From: Serilophus lunatus
Taxonomy: Eukaryota; Chordata; Aves; Passeriformes; Eurylaimidae
Direction: 5' to 3'
Length of the DNA stretch: 64,000 bases
Assembly (NCBI GenBank): GCA_013399895.1
Contig: VXBA01005866.1
Span: forward strand, 230,688-294,687
In this document: one piece after another, positions 10,831 through 25,100 of the stretch
Position numbering within the stretch: position 1 is the stretch's first letter
Layout of the letters: the number at the start of each line of letters is the position of its first letter
Made by a program: the position numbers and the translations under genes
Notes under the pieces: model-generated
The model's database searches: none
What the model saw: only the letters and a program-made list of their open reading frames with translations
What the model was told of the DNA's origin: nothing

Positions 10831-13800
10831 TATGCCAAGTCTTTCTTTAGATAACAATCTTGCGAGAGGTGCTAAGCAAGAGAGATTTTCTATCTACTTC
10901 AGGAGCAATGCTATCAATATTATGTCCTAGTCTAAGTAGAAAGTTACGCTGACATTCTGGATGCTGCTTCAACGCTAGCAAGAAATGGCTGTTAGTGAGC
11001 CTGCAAAAGTATGAAGTTTGACCATGGTCCCATATATCTTTGGGACTGTGGCTAAATTTGATGTGTAGGATACAAATCTGATCATCTTGACTAAAGCAGC
11101 CTTTGGTTTCTTCATCCAGAATATCAACATAACTTTCTACTTTGAGTAGTCTTACAAACCCTCATGAAGAAAATCCTTTCTCTGCTAGTCTTTTTAACAT
11201 CACAGTATATTTCTCCAAACTGACTCCCACTTACTGGTGGCTCTTTCATATGAAGAAGGAATCTTCATACATAAGGGGAGGTAATACTGATAGCCTTCCT
11301 CTTCCTAAAAAAAGGAATCCTCTAAAATGAGTTGCCAGCTGGGCTTTTCTTTAAGTCTGAAACTACTCTTTGATTCACAGTTGGTCTTCCTTCCTTAGAT
11401 GGCCTGTGGCACTTTAAACATCTGTTGCATTAAAGAGCTCACATCATGGAGCAAACTGAGGATTGGCCTTAAGCCCCACTATATCTTAAAGATTTGCCTT
11501 CCCTATACATGGGAAAAGGTGTTTTCATTGATATTTTAGACTATTTTAGGAAGGTTTGGGGTTTTTTTAATCAGTTTCCTAGGGAAGAGGCAAAGCATGA
11601 TCTGTATTTCAGTCAAATATAGGCCTCAGCCAAGGACCAAATAGATGCACAAATCAATGCTCTTGGCAGCTATGTGAATGTCTGTAACCACATCTATTCA
11701 CTTCCAAGGAAGCTGCTTGTCTAAACTTTCATTCGGTGCCTTGAAAAAGCAAGGCAAATGGCACTGCTGTGTCTCAGTGCTTTTCTGCACATTTATCATG
11801 TCTTCATTCTTAGCAAATAGACCAAGGCATAACATACGATGTTTGCTGAGATCGCAGCAGCTCCTGTACCATTAGATCCTTTCTAATAGAGTGTCTAGGC
11901 TAGCTGCTGGGCTGTGTGCCTTCCATCATATGTCTGGCAACTGACTGGCTTCAAAGGAAGGCTTACAAATTTTAAGACCTACCACTCCACTTTTTACTGT
12001 CAGCTGGAATAGCTGAATAACTCCGAAAGGTAGGCTCATTTGGATGCCACTGATGAGGAAGGCAGTTGCAGGCACTGGTGCAAACATTTCAGGAGACAGA
12101 TCCCAAACCCAGCTGTGATAAATGCCTCAGAGCACAAAATGTGCTGCTGTATCCTGGGATACTTCTCTGATGTAGATTTGGGCATATGGAACAACAGATT
12201 GGTGGACAGGCAAACTGGTTAAGTTAGTCTGTAAATTTATTGACTTTAAGTCTAGTAAGTCTTCCTGAATGATGATTAATGTATTTGCAGTTGAAAGACT
12301 ACAGTTTCAGGTCTATTTTCAAGAGAACTGTAATTGTTTTGTGATCTCTGGACAGACTGTTATATGGGAACATTTTTTTAGAGTGCTAGTAACCTCATTA
12401 CTGCTAAGCATTCTGCCTAGGTGATGTTTAGCATATTTTCTCCTTGCAGTGCTCTGTGGTTGTAGGCCCATTTGTTTAAAGATGTTACTTTTCTTAAGAA
12501 AAACAAATAACTAAAAAGTAAAAAAATGGCTTTCAGCAGTGCAAGTAATATTTAGCCCTGTAATGCCATGAAGCAGACAAAAGTCCAGAACAAGATTTGC
12601 TGTGGTAGGTTCCAGGACACCAAGATGCCACTAATATCTCACTCAAACGTGTCCCTTTTACTTATTAATATTTGAGCTGTGCCTATGTCGTTCCTCATAG
12701 GAAATGTGTGGACCATGTATCAAGCAGTAACCATCCAGGTGTTAATAGTATTGAATCAACATTTTAAGTAAATGAATAACATCAAACTCTAAACAATTTT
12801 GCAGCATGATCATCTTCTTTGGAAATTCAAAACTATAAACATATACAGATCTATAGCTGCAATGACCAAGTAAGTAACTTGGCTAGTGAGAAAGGCAAAT
12901 GAAACATGGTCTAAAAAATGCTATAATGTACTGTTTCATCTGCATATGCCTCTAGGCCATAGAGCCACGATAAGTTATATACTCTTGTAAATTTAAAGCT
13001 TATTTCTCCAGGTAGCAGAGTCAGGTGCATTTGCAAAAGAGGACCTGTCCCTGCCTCCCACTTCTGCTGCAAAGTGGCTCTTACATGCAGCAGCAGCAGG
13101 CACAAAGCTGCACATATTTATACATTTACAACTCTAATATCATGCTGGGCTGGTGCACAACAAACAATGCATGGACCTTTTCTGATTAAAGTGATTTACT
13201 AGGAGCTGTGTACAAACAGTACACGCAGAATGTAGGTTGAGTGAGGGAAAAAGTGAAGAAATGTTTTCTATGTATTATGTGTTTGCATACGTATGTATTT
13301 ATGTAATTTGGTGTATGTTTGCTGGCATGCAAGATGGACAAGTATGCACTGTGCATATGCATTACAGTAGATAGAATACAAATGGTCAAGTAGGTTTATA
13401 AAGCCAACCTATAATAATGATTTCCTTTCATCTCAAATCATGATTCCTGACTTTTTAAAGATCAAGGATCTGGGCTCTTACTGAGAAATTCAAAACTGCC
13501 ATTCTATATATTACGTTGGAAAACAAAGAGTAGTGTAGGGTCACAGTTCTATTCCAATGTGACTGTGCATTTGAATCTGTTTGAAACATATTTTCGGATG
13601 CAGAAGAACATAATTGCAGGATGTCTGAAAACAATGTAAGTCTTCAAAGTAATGATCAAAGGAACTAGATACAAATATACCTGAAGAGCATGCAGAGATA
13701 TGGCAAACTTCTTATCTGACTAATTAAATTCGTACATATGAAGCAGACTACCCAGGTCCTGGATGGATTTCCTCTGAAGTGGAAAGCAAGAGGACTTCCC

Positions 13801-16686
13801 TCAGAACACAACCACAACATCTGAAGATCTGGTTCTCTGAATACAGCCTACAAACTGCTGACAGAGACCAGCTTAAACTGTGCAGGACAGGAAGGAACTG
13901 CCTGGAGTCATCAATCCACAAAGCAGAGAGAATGGGGATGGCATAATATCCAGCATCAACTGGAATAGCTGTTTTCTTAATGATGAGAAGCTATCTATAT
14001 AAGCTACAGTTGAAATAATGTGTTTCAAAATTGAAACTGCCTGATTAGCTTATTAATAAGCACCCTGTTTTATGCCACCTAGTTATCTTTATATATGCTT
14101 TTTAAGAATGAAGGAATCAGGCTTGGAAAGATTATGCTGCATTTTTAGTAGTTTACCTTTCAGTAGACATTACAGAAAATAGTTCATGGAGTCCACAGAG
14201 ACTGCCTATTACGTAGTGCATAAGACAAAGAAATGGATACCATTTAAAACAGTGAAGGAAAGTGTAGAGAGATGATCTGAAAATAACAGGAATTTATTTT
14301 TTTCTACACTATCTATTCCAAATTGCAGAAAAGGGAAGAAGCAAAGAGAAAGTTTTTAGGAATTAAAAAACTGAGTGATATGTGAAATGAAAAAGACTAA
14401 ATATCCTTCTGAAACTAAAATCTCAGTATTACTTGTAAGCCTCTAGTGTGCTAATCATATATTTGTGTGAGGAGTAGAGAGCAAGTTTACATATTAACAC
14501 CACTTCTCAGGAATACTAGTGGTGTGGAAGGATAATATAGTTGGGTGGCAATAACACAGCTGCCTTCAGAAACAGGAGACGTGAGATGGTGGACAGATTT
14601 CTCTTCTTTGAGGGGGAACCATGCAGTGCATGGTCTGTCTGGAGGGAGCCTGTGCAGGGTTGACCTTTCAGGTATCCTGAAATCTCAGACCATTGTGGCC
14701 TTTCACGGCAAGAACAGTTTTCAGGTCACTGGAGTATTTGCAAGGTTTCAGGTTCATGTACCCAAGAGCTTGATGGGAAAGATATTGAGAGTTTCCTCCT
14801 TTTTGTTGAACATAAGGGCCTTCTGCTGAGGGTCCTGGAGAAAGCTTTGTAAAAAACAAATAGCTAAATAGATCCTCTCATGTTGCCCTTTGTTCCCAGA
14901 AGTGACTGCTCTCCTCAGCAGCCTACAAGTTGGGGACATTTAAATCAGACAGTGGAACTCAGGGAACAAACTCTGCTTTTTTTGTGTCCTGCTCTTTTAG
15001 TGCTTCCTCAAGGAAACTTCATGTGCTCCTGAGAAGCTTCTGGGAACCGAGGCTCTTGTTTGTATATAAAGCCTGGCTTTCAGACATAGGTTCTAATCAT
15101 AAGCACTACACAAGCCTGAAAAGAACCAATGGGACATTCAGCAGTTGCGTGCTGAGTTCTGGATAAAAGTGATATGATCAATTGAAGGTCAGATATAAAT
15201 ATGAAATTGGCTTAAAAAACTTCATCTCTTGCACTGAGGTAATGAGAATATAGCCGTTAATAACTACAGAATGCCCAGAAATGTCTGCAACTAAAAATTG
15301 TCTCAAAATAGGGAAATTTCTGGATAAAAGAGGTCTAAACCCTTGATGGTGGTTCACTGGTGGTTCACTGGCAGGACTACACATGTTGGTTTTCTTATGT
15401 TTATGTTAGTATTTTAAGAACTGTAGGCAACTGAGCACAAAATATATTCACAAGAAGGGCGTTATTGCAGCTGCAAGGTCATTGCAATCTAGTCAGCAAG
15501 AGCATAATTTTACAGAAAGAAAAGCCTTCTGCACTGGATAGAAAACAACAAAAGTTAGTCTTCCTGAAACAGAAGGGAAGTTATGCTTATTTGACTGTAA
15601 TGAAGGGAGCTCTCTGCATGGTGCACTGTTTTATGTTTTCCCTATCTGTACCTTCATATCTATATTCTCGGTTGTGACACCCTGCCTTGAACCACCTTGT
15701 TCATGGTGCCTTTGATGGAAAGAGACAATTAGAACTAAAAAGAAGAGGTAAAAGGACAGAAGACACTCTAGACAGCAGCAGCTGTTCTAGGCAGGTATTC
15801 AGTAACTCCTCCATTGTTTACAGAGTGGGACTGTCATAATAGCTTGCTGTCAACATTGGGCAACAGTAAAAAGCCAACATGAACAGCTAGAGCACTGTAG
15901 CGATGAGTACTTCTACTGCTCACAATTAACAATCAGAGCATGTAGATGGTCTCCTTCTCTTGCCAGAGACTAGGCAATAAATGAAATTTCAAGGGTCTGA
16001 TAAGCAAAAATTTCAAGGTCGCTCAACCTGAGTAGGATAAATGATAATAAGCTTCACTATAAATAACAATTCAGTGACCTGTTGTTGTAATTCTGGGTGA
16101 GTTTTCAGTGATGCACTTTCAAGTATTCATCATTAAGAATATTATGCTCCACATTGAATTTTAGACTGTAGAGGTTGTAGCTCATTTCCTTCTTCAGACA
16201 TAGGAGTGAGAAACATCCCAACAAGCTGCAGCCATTATGAGGCACCCAGTTTATGGTAGATATTTAGGCTTCCTCCGTAATAAAGAGGAATTCACCTTTG
16301 TATCAAATGAATTGACTTCCAGAGGTGCCTATTTTCTTTTCAGTTAACTATGACTGTTCTTAAACCACGAATATGTATTTTAGAATGATAAAGTATAAAT
16401 TCCATCATTGCGTTTAGTGATATCTAGTATCAGTGTAGTCACTAGGCATGACCTTACATCTTACCCTGTAGGTTTAATAAAATGAAGGACAACACTTATA
16501 CCAGATGTGGGCATCGAAAAAAACAAATGTTGCTAAATTCACATAGGAAGAAAAGGACAAAGTTATGTGTCCTAGTTATAGGGGCTGGAATTAATTTAGA
16601 ACTATATGTGTATAAGCAAAACTGCATATTCTATATCCTCTCTGTAATTTCTGATGGGCTTTTAATAATTAATAATTTGTAGCAGC

Positions 16687-17373
16687 TGCCCAGGGCACAC
16701 CTCAAGCTACAAGAGATAAGGAAAGAGACAATTCCTGCGAGGCAAGGGAGTGTTTATTTTCATACCAATGGCTCAGCTGTGATAACTGCCCTTCAGGAAG
16801 GCATTAACATCTTCACACTCTGCTGGAGGGGTCACCTCTTCTAATGGGCCAATAATGGACTAAACTGCACTGGCATAATGGGCAGTTATAATGACCTAGA
16901 TCATCAAAGAGTCCAAAAATATCCCATAATTCAGAGTCAAACCACCCACTGTGAAACTCCCTGCCCTGGGGGAGGTACTGGGCATTCCCATCTGAACCTG
17001 AGCATATACAGTCTTCAGGTTTTGGGACTTCTGGTATCACTCCAGAGAAAGACCAGAACTCCAACAGGACTGTGAATGCCACTCTTGAGGGGACTGTGAT
17101 TATTACTTTGACAGAACTGCAACCATCATTCTGACTAATGGATGATCCTTTCCTTCTGCTTTGCACCCAGGAGGACCCCACAGTGCTCAGCACAGGAGCT
17201 AAAGAGAACTGTGCTGTTCTTGTCCCAAGACACTGGGTTATACTATGTCCTCATGGATTAAACCCAGTTTTCTTTGTATCATTGTATTTATTGTAATCTT
17301 TTTACAAAATTATCACTCTGACTTGTAATCTCTCTTAAACTGGGTTAATTTCTCCCGCCAGTTTACTTTTAAA
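16687..17373 (+). mobile_element. Probable solo LTR, avian ERV type, boundaries tentative
   Basis: This block differs from its surroundings: richer in G and C, few repeats, and frames open by chance on both strands (126 codons on the minus strand, 17193 to 16813). Its right third has the look of an LTR R/U5 region: an ATTAAA poly(A)-like signal near 17257, then T-rich sequence with TTGTATCATTGTATTTATTG-type composition. A 5-base repeat GCAGC lies at both proposed edges (16682-16686 and 17374-17378), which would fit an ERVL-like target duplication, but the right end lacks the usual CA. No internal retroviral genes adjoin it. Family identity is from memory of avian ERVL LTRs and is not certain. 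Confidence 0.42.
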
Positions 17374-17379
17374 GCAGCA

Positions 17380-20300
17380 CATTATGGTAAACACCTGGTA
17401 AACAAGAAGGCATTCAAGTGAGCTTGGAAAGCGTCACTGAGTAGATGCAGCCATGTGAGCTGCTTCAATTTTCCTGCATCAGGAAGGGTCAAGAGGCTGT
17501 GTTTGTGTGGGATATTGTTTGTAATTTTAAATACAAACCCAAGTGACACAACAGGCAACTTGGTTGTCCAGCAGTCTCCAAGAGTTTAAAAAACACAACA
17601 ATATAACATGACAGCCTTAACTGCTGCCTCTCATTAATCTCAGGTTGCCAAGGCCTGACCCTTCTCTCATGATGTTATATGTCAATGTAAATCCACTGCA
17701 GTCATCTTCATCTTTCTTCAAAAAACCTGAGGGACTGATTTAAACTATCAGTACTATAGATCCTCTTCTTCTATTGATTACAAATTTTGCATCTCAGCAA
17801 CCACAATGATTTCAGTGTATTCCTAACTACTTTTTAATGTATAGACAAGAAGAAACTAATAAATTTGATAATTTATTCTTTGTCAGTAATAAACTATTTA
17901 GGTAAGTCATATCCTCTATTGGATTTTCAGTGATACTGGGTGAACATGAACCTGCATTGTTTAATATAAATTTGCTGCTAAACAAAGCTTCTTCTGACTT
18001 CAGTGTGGGTCATGAATAGCAAATTAATCAAATTTGGAGCTGTTTGTTTGGTCTTTAAAATGATTTAATCAGACATATTTCATTTAGATAGTAATTTAAT
18101 AACAGAGGTAAAGTAACAGTTAACACTGCTTCAGGGTTGAAGCAGATTGTTTAGATCAATTGGCTTATGAATCCAACATGCACTATATAAAATACAGACA
18201 ATCAACCTACTCATTTTGGATCCATAACTTCAGTAACTTTCTAATAACATGTTTCACATAAAGCATTCAGACAGAAATTTCTTATTTTGTTTAGTGAAAA
18301 TAAATGTTTGGATTCAATACACAATTTTAATCTACGATGTCAATATGGGTCAGATTAATAATAATTTACAAAATCTGAATCACTAATGTTGCTGGAGCTA
18401 CACAGGCTCATTTGTCTGATGGATGTATCATAGACAATACATTGTAGAATAGTAAAAAATATAACATGAAAATAATTGTCTATGGAGAAAATACTTGATA
18501 AGCAAAGCAATGAGTAATAACTTGCCAGTGCACTTACTCCATAAGGCAAGAATTTCAACTGTTTATGGGGAAGGAAAAAGATAACTGGCCAGTATTATCA
18601 CTGTCACACGAAGAGAAAGGAGACAGATGCTAAGAAGATTTGGGTTTCCCTACAAGCATTGCCATCACCATCTAAATTGTATGCTTTAAAAAGCGCACTA
18701 CAGGAAAGGTGCAAATAACAAAGAAAAGCCTTCACTTTTATGACTACACACGCGCTGGTATGTGAAAACCTTCATGTTTCAGCAGGCATCAAGGAAGAAC
18801 TCAGTTGGGATATTATGTAATCTTTTTTTTTCCCTTTATAGTTTTTATTGCATAATTTAGGATTTGTATTTCTCTCTCTTCAGCGGAGAGATGTAAACTC
18901 CTCTTAAGTATCCAAAGAGGAGCTCTATCATGAGTCAATCAGGCATACACTGTTTGCTAACCTCACCCTCCCTAGCCTCCCATCACATGTTCAGCATCAT
19001 ATCATGCTTCTCATCCTGTCAGAAAATACCCTCAGTTCTGCAAACTCTCTTATACATCTCACTAATACTGCCCCTTTTCAATTTACTACCATTCTCTGTT
19101 TCATCAAACCGTCAGACACAAGGAAGCGCAAACTAGGATGCTTCCCTGCTAAAGATGTGGGGTTTAGGTGGTGGTAGTCTATAAATGCAAAAGGCCAAAA
19201 GGCACTGGTGTCACATATAGCTGACAACATACTGGCTCCTGGCCCCATCTGTGCTCATAGAGATGTAAAGAGGACTGCAGTGGGGCAACCCAAGTGTCTG
19301 TCTGGTCTGGGATCCTCAATTCGGGGCAGACAACAGCAAATGTACATGGAAAAGGTTATAAAGTAAAGTAATATACAACAGGGAGAATATTTTCTTAAGG
19401 TTTTCTCCTAGCTGAAACCCTGTAAATATGACCTTTGATACTTAAGTAAAAGGGCACAGCATTTAGCTGTGGCATCAACTCCTAGTGTCCATGTGCCTGT
19501 TGTATTGGGAGTTCCTAGAGCAGGGGGTTTGCACTTCTGTGTAGTCAGTGTGGAACAAACAGCCTCTCCAGGGTATGGAGCACAGTCTGCACCTCCCGAA
19601 CTTTGCCTGGGAAGCAAAGAGAAGGAGGTAGACTGTGATAAATCTTTATATAAAAAAAATCCCCAAAGAGACCCAAAGCTGAGGAAAAAGATCTATAGTC
19701 ATCCTCACACTGCTCACAGCAAGAACCTCAGGACATTGATGACTTTTGCAACCCTACTCCACTTTTTCTGAGGGAGACTCAGCTCCTTGACCTTAGCATT
19801 GAGAGGTCCCTTAGAAGGTATTTCACAGCATCAAAGAAAAAGAGGAGATATTGATATATCTCGTGAAACAATTGTAATCATATTACTTTTGAAGTTTCTC
19901 TATATTAAATTCAGACACAGAGTGCATGTCATTGTAAATACAGTACTAATTTGGACTATTAGGGGCTAAAACATTAATAGAGCTGATGTTAAACTATTCC
20001 TTTATGCCAATGACAAGGTTTGGAGTGTAAATAGCTTCTCAGCTTCCAGTAAATTGCCATCCCTCTAGGGACTTCCTGAATCAGAACTGGTTTCTCTGGA
20101 GTTAGTTGTTGTGAATGGGTTGTTTCTACAATGATTTTTTCCAGTCACTTTTTAAACCCACACAGATCACTCATCTTGCAAGATTGGGCATACTTATGTT
20201 ATCTCACAGGAACTAGTGAGCTGAACAAGGGCTTTGGGGCGCATATATTTCCTAAACCTGCTCTGCTTCATATTACAGACAAACGAAAGTTCCCATATTC

Positions 20301-20427
20301 TCAAAAAGCTTTGCAGAAACTTCTTCATAATTGTGAAGATGTGTGAGAACACATGACTGTGCATATTACAGTGTTCACAACAACATCTTCCTAATGTCCA
20401 AAAAAACTTTGTCTATGCTCTTCTCCA
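17380..20427. other. Unique non-coding DNA
   Basis: AT-rich DNA with TAAT-rich stretches (about 17.8-18.5 kb). The frames are short and without domains. No transposon is recognised. Confidence 0.5.
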
Positions 20428-20428
20428 G

Positions 20429-20741
20429 TTGTGTGGAATAGTTTTGTAATGCATCTACTACCAGTAGCTCAAGTGCTCTTACTTCAGTGCCTTGTAAAGC
20501 AATACTTCACCTCAATAGGAAGAAGTGAAAAGGTTGGTTTTGAACATGATCTGAAATTCCTAAAGGAGGAAACAATATTTGAGATGTCTGGCCTCGGTGT
20601 TCGCACTTGGCTTACAGGAACTACAGGACAGTACAAGAAAAATCTGTCAGATCAGTTAAATCCAACAAATAAACCAGCTCAGGACTCACTGGGGACTCTT
20701 TCCTGTATTTGTACACTGCAAGATATAGCTTTACATCCTCA
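20429..20741 (+). other. Open frame between splice-like signals, unidentified
   Basis: A pyrimidine-rich stretch ending TTCTCCAG (acceptor-like, 20428) is followed by a frame that stays open for about 119 codons to 20790. A CAGGTTTGT donor-like site falls at about 20740. The middle translation (from GRSEKVGFEHDLKFL on) is hydrophilic. I find no known domain, and a 313-base exon would shift phase. It is more likely a chance frame than a real exon. Confidence 0.12.
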
Positions 20742-20790
20742 GGTTTGTTTGCTTATAATATTGTTTCTCCCCCCACTTATAAATGAATGA

Positions 20791-21720
20791 GTTAGGCATG
20801 ACTCCACTTTTAGAAAATCCAAATATGAATTGTGACTTTAGTAATTTGCCACTGTGTTGTGCCTCTGCCCTGAGCAATATGTATATACTCTCAAAGGCAG
20901 TAAATTAAATAAAACTGTCACAAAAACTTGCCTGCAGTTCTTTATGAAAAAAGAACTGGGAACTTCTCTGCCTGTGCAACAAGCAGCAGGGGCAGAGAAC
21001 CAGGACACTTCATCAAAAGCATTATGAAAGTGTCTGTTTTCCCTGGGAGGCTCAAGACCATAATTTTCTGAATATCTCACTCTATTCATTATTGGGGAAA
21101 AAAAAACATCCACAAAAAACCACCAGTTTTAACAATTATTGGAAGTTAGTTGTGTTGTGCTAGTACTGACTTAGACCTTAAAGGAACAGGCAATGTTCTA
21201 AGTAACGTTCAGTGAATCATGGCATATGTCCCTACCGCTGTTTTCCACTCTACATACTCTCTTTTTTCCATTCTTTGTCTACTCTAGGCTGCTAATTCAT
21301 TATGGCAAGGATTCACTTTTAGTGTGTGTAGCAATAGACACAGTAGTGGAAAATGTTTTGGCACTGCCGTTATCATTATGGAAAGAAACAAATGTTTAGT
21401 TAATCTTGTTCAATGTAACAACAACCAGTGGAAGTCAAATATTAACTTTTCTGTTTGGGGAAGGCAGACATTTTATTATATATGTCCTTAATTGAGGAAA
21501 ACACCCTTATTTTGGACATCCTGTGCTTAAAGTGTCTAAAGTAGCAGGTGAAATCGAAAAGTGAATGTTCCTCATCAGGAATGTAATTCAGTAATGTAAT
21601 ACAGCTCTCCTGGGAAATTAATATTGTGCTTATAGCTCCTGTGGATATATGATCTAGAATGGCTTTGCAATTGCTGATTGTACAAAAACTCTCATTTATA
21701 CTACAGATTGGTGAGCAATC
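20791..21720. other. Unique non-coding DNA
   Basis: Nothing recognisable on either strand apart from short A-rich and T-rich runs. Confidence 0.5.
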
Positions 21721-21722
21721 AA

Positions 21723-22130
21723 AGATTCATGGTCATGTCAGGAGGCAGCGATCTCTAAAAGCTATCTAGTTCACTATGCCACTCAATGCATATCACCAAT
21801 ACACTATCAGGTCACCTATGGCTTTATCTGGCAAGTTCCTGAAAATCTTCAAGATTTCTCACATGCCCAGGTAAGCTGTTCCTGTACTGCAATAATCTCT
21901 TAGTAAAGAAGTTTTTCCTCAAATCCCATCTGAACTTCCCAAGACACAACCTGTGTCCTTTGCACCTCGCTCTACCATCTGTGACTGCTATACAGGATTC
22001 AACTGCCCCATCTTTGTGACTTTTCCTGAAGTAGCTGTTGGCAGCTATTACACGATTCCTTATTTTCATCTCCTTCAGACTATACAAACTCAACTCCCTC
22101 TAACTGCAGGTCCCTGACCACTCTAGACAT
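21723..22130 (-). mobile_element. Diverged CR1 LINE, 3' end
   Basis: The plus strand reads as antisense CR1 in the right order: an AAAGCTATCTAGTTC piece (3' end, matching the family's 'aagatcatctagttc'), then AGTAAAGAAGTTTTTCCTCA (about 21901-21920), then a 'cctgtgtcctttgcacctcg' block, then 'ttcatctccttcagactata' and 'caactccctctaactgcag'. Many substitutions and small gaps separate it from the avian consensus, and no long frame remains, so it is an old insertion. Orientation is minus, like most CR1 copies here. Confidence 0.65.
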
Positions 22131-25100
22131 TGAAAGGCTGTCAGCGCCACTGCTTTGTTTGATTCTCCTAAATTAATGAAATTACCTTTAAGTGAAACCT
22201 AGATGAGAAAAACAAAAAAACTAAACAAACACACAACCCCAACAAATAAGAAAACAATTTAGGTGAGTTTTTTAATCTTTTATGGAATAATCTCTCTCAC
22301 ACAAAACCAGAAGAATTTTTTTTATATGAAAGACACATTATATTGAACTTCAATTTCCTTTAGCCATCTCCACACAACCAAGCACCTTCACAGTACTATC
22401 TCCTATAAAAACTGAAACTGCAGTTTGCATTTTAATGCGTTTTAGTAGTATTGAAATAATGCATCAATTGCTATTGGCATATTAAGCTCAACAAGCAAAT
22501 CTCTGTCTAGCACAGCAGTACAACTATGTAATATACAGGATTCAGCATCTACATGATATGTATCAAAAGACATATTTGCCTGCAGGAAACCAGCCACATA
22601 ATAAGGGTTAAAAAAGTGATTAACTCCAAAAGAACCGTGGCATAACAGATTCAAACATTTACAGAAATGACTGAGTCAATTCCAAAACTGGATTAGTGAT
22701 CTGGAGCCATCCATTCTTCCCTACAGAAGAGGATGCAGAGTGCAAGCTGGCCGATTGCTTCAAGGCAGTATATAAGTAATGCACACCTTCACTGGCTGCA
22801 AGTATATAATTTCAAACGTCCTGATCGACTCACAGGAACTTCGGGCTCCACTGTACACTGCAGGGATGGTGAAGCTAGACTGCTACGACTCATCCTTCTC
22901 ACCAGCTTGTAGTACACTGGAGAAATGAAGGAATGGAGTACTTGGATGCTCTTTATCCAGGGAAACCTCTGGCAGTACCAACAGAAAACAGCAGGGCACA
23001 GCACTCAAGGTTGCCATACCCATTCCTTGCTTTTCTCTTCCCATTGGCAAGTAGAAGATTCGCATTCTCTGGTCCGGTACCAGTGTCCAGTCCCGCAACA
23101 CTGCACAGCTTCCCATCTTCAAATAGCTAGTTATGCTGGATAGCCTGCTTTAGCCATTCTTCCAAGAATGTTGTGGCTGCTGTACTGCTATTTCACATTT
23201 ATTTCTTTAAGAACAATCTTCTCCATAAAAATCTGTCTCATTAAATGAAAAGCAGTGTGTTGAAGATTTCAAGAGCTGCTCTTTACAGCTACGGTCATAG
23301 AGCCTTGACTAGTTTAGTTTTCTCCAGTCTTGAAAGATGGTTCTCCATTTCTGGGAAGGGCAGAAAAAAGTGCTTGCTTTTAAAGGATTGGTGAATCTGT
23401 ATTAAGTAAACGTAAACCATCACTTAGATATGAAGAAAGAAAGAAATGTAGTATTGGATTGTCTACCTGTTAATGAAGACCCTTTGAAACCAAGACACAT
23501 CTTGTTCTCACTGGAAACTATCTGATATGAAGGAAATATCCTGGAACATCTAAAAATGGTTTCTAGTGCTTTCATTTGTTTTGAAAATTCCTTCTGAGAA
23601 AGTGAAGGAAGACTGTGAGTTGAGATTTCATTATCCTTGTATGAGGAAACCTTACTGGAGCAGTATATGTCTTTAGGAGAGAAAAGAAAGGGGAGAGAAC
23701 CTGCTTAACGAAGTGAAAGCAGGAGCATAGATTTATATTGTAAGACTTTTCAAATTTATTTTCTAATTCTGGACTTTATCTGCTGTCCAAAACAACAAAA
23801 TAATTTCCTCTGGTCTCAATGCAATCAAAAAACGATGGCAACCTGCTGCTGGTTGCTGCTTCACTTCAATGGCACCTTCTAACAGCAACTCCCCTTCAGA
23901 AAAGCTATCTTTTATCTTTCAGCAGGGGAGAAAATAAGCTCATTAGCACATTTTCTTTGTACACCAGGAATGCTCTTCTGTGTCAGTCCAGGATGTGGGG
24001 AGAGGCATAGTTCCCGAGACCTAAGTGTTGTCCAGTTTAATTTTCCCTTCCCTTGTGATTAGAAAGTAGTCTTAAAAGTGAGGATACAACAGGTCAAAAA
24101 GGGCAAAAATGACAGAAGTAGAGCTTTATGTTCAGACTTCGAGAGCTTTATTGCACACAAGATTTGGAGACTATTTGTTTGCTATTAGTTTGACCTCTTT
24201 GCCTTGCTTTGCTTGTGTTCATGACTTTCTCTTCAGCCTGAAAGATCTTAACATCCATTATCAAGATTTTTTTTTCCTATGTATTTTGCTACTAAGGTAA
24301 GCAACTTTAATTGAAAAAGTGTACTAATGTTAATTATAACCCAGCTAGAACATATCCTAAAGGGAAAAAAGGCATGAGGAAGAAGGCTTGATAAAAACTG
24401 GAAGTTTCTGCATTTTTCATGTATAAATTTTTTACTAAGATAGTGAAAAACACCAGATTATAGCAAAATTCCCCCACTTCCCAATAATCACAGCAGGTCT
24501 GCAACTTCTTTAAATTGGTGTCAAAGCCATCTACCCCTTTCCTGGCCAATTAGGCACCAGAGAGCAAGTGCTCAGTTACTTTTCTTACAGAAGAACTTGT
24601 TGGGGGCTCTTTCTAGCTCCATAAAGTTCCTCTGCAATTCAGTGAATTACTGGCTAGCAGAAAATAATTGAAGCTCATCATGATAACATTTTTCATCAAA
24701 TTAAGAACTGTTGCTGAGGGAGAAAAAGTTGTACTACCAAGACATTGCACCTGCAGAGAATTAGCTGATAGATGAATTACAGACGTGGCTGAAAACATTA
24801 ATGGAGAAACATATTTTTAAAATGAACTTGGTGAGTTTTTCCAACAAATGCTAAATGTCTCCTCTGTGTGATCTCAGCAGTTTAAATATTTGGCTGTTCA
24901 AAGATGTAACACTACACTTTGTGCCATGGGAAGCAAATTGCTCAGACATTTTTCCCTCTTGCATGCTGTTTGACGGTTCTCCTCCCAGTTATTTTGTCAC
25001 TGACACTAGTATTCACAAATAAATCATCATGGCTAGTGATTTTCTTCCCCTTCCACAGGAAAAAGTGGGAGCATATAACCACCTGCCCAAAAGGGGCAAT

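Larger units (their letters stand above)
9511..16680. other. Unique non-coding DNA with minor simple repeats
   Basis: No gene or clear transposon in about 7 kb. It holds a poly(A) run at 10317-10336, an AT-rich patch with a 13-bp hairpin at 10690-10830, a small GGTT-rich stretch near 10637, and a tandemly doubled GTGGTTCACTG at about 15350-15372. The longest frames (about 94 codons) show no domain. Confidence 0.55.

Noticed and set aside
20431..20790. 119-codon frame as a gene
   Set aside because: Kept only as a weak candidate exon: no domain, a phase shift if spliced at the visible sites, and a hydrophobic random-looking start.
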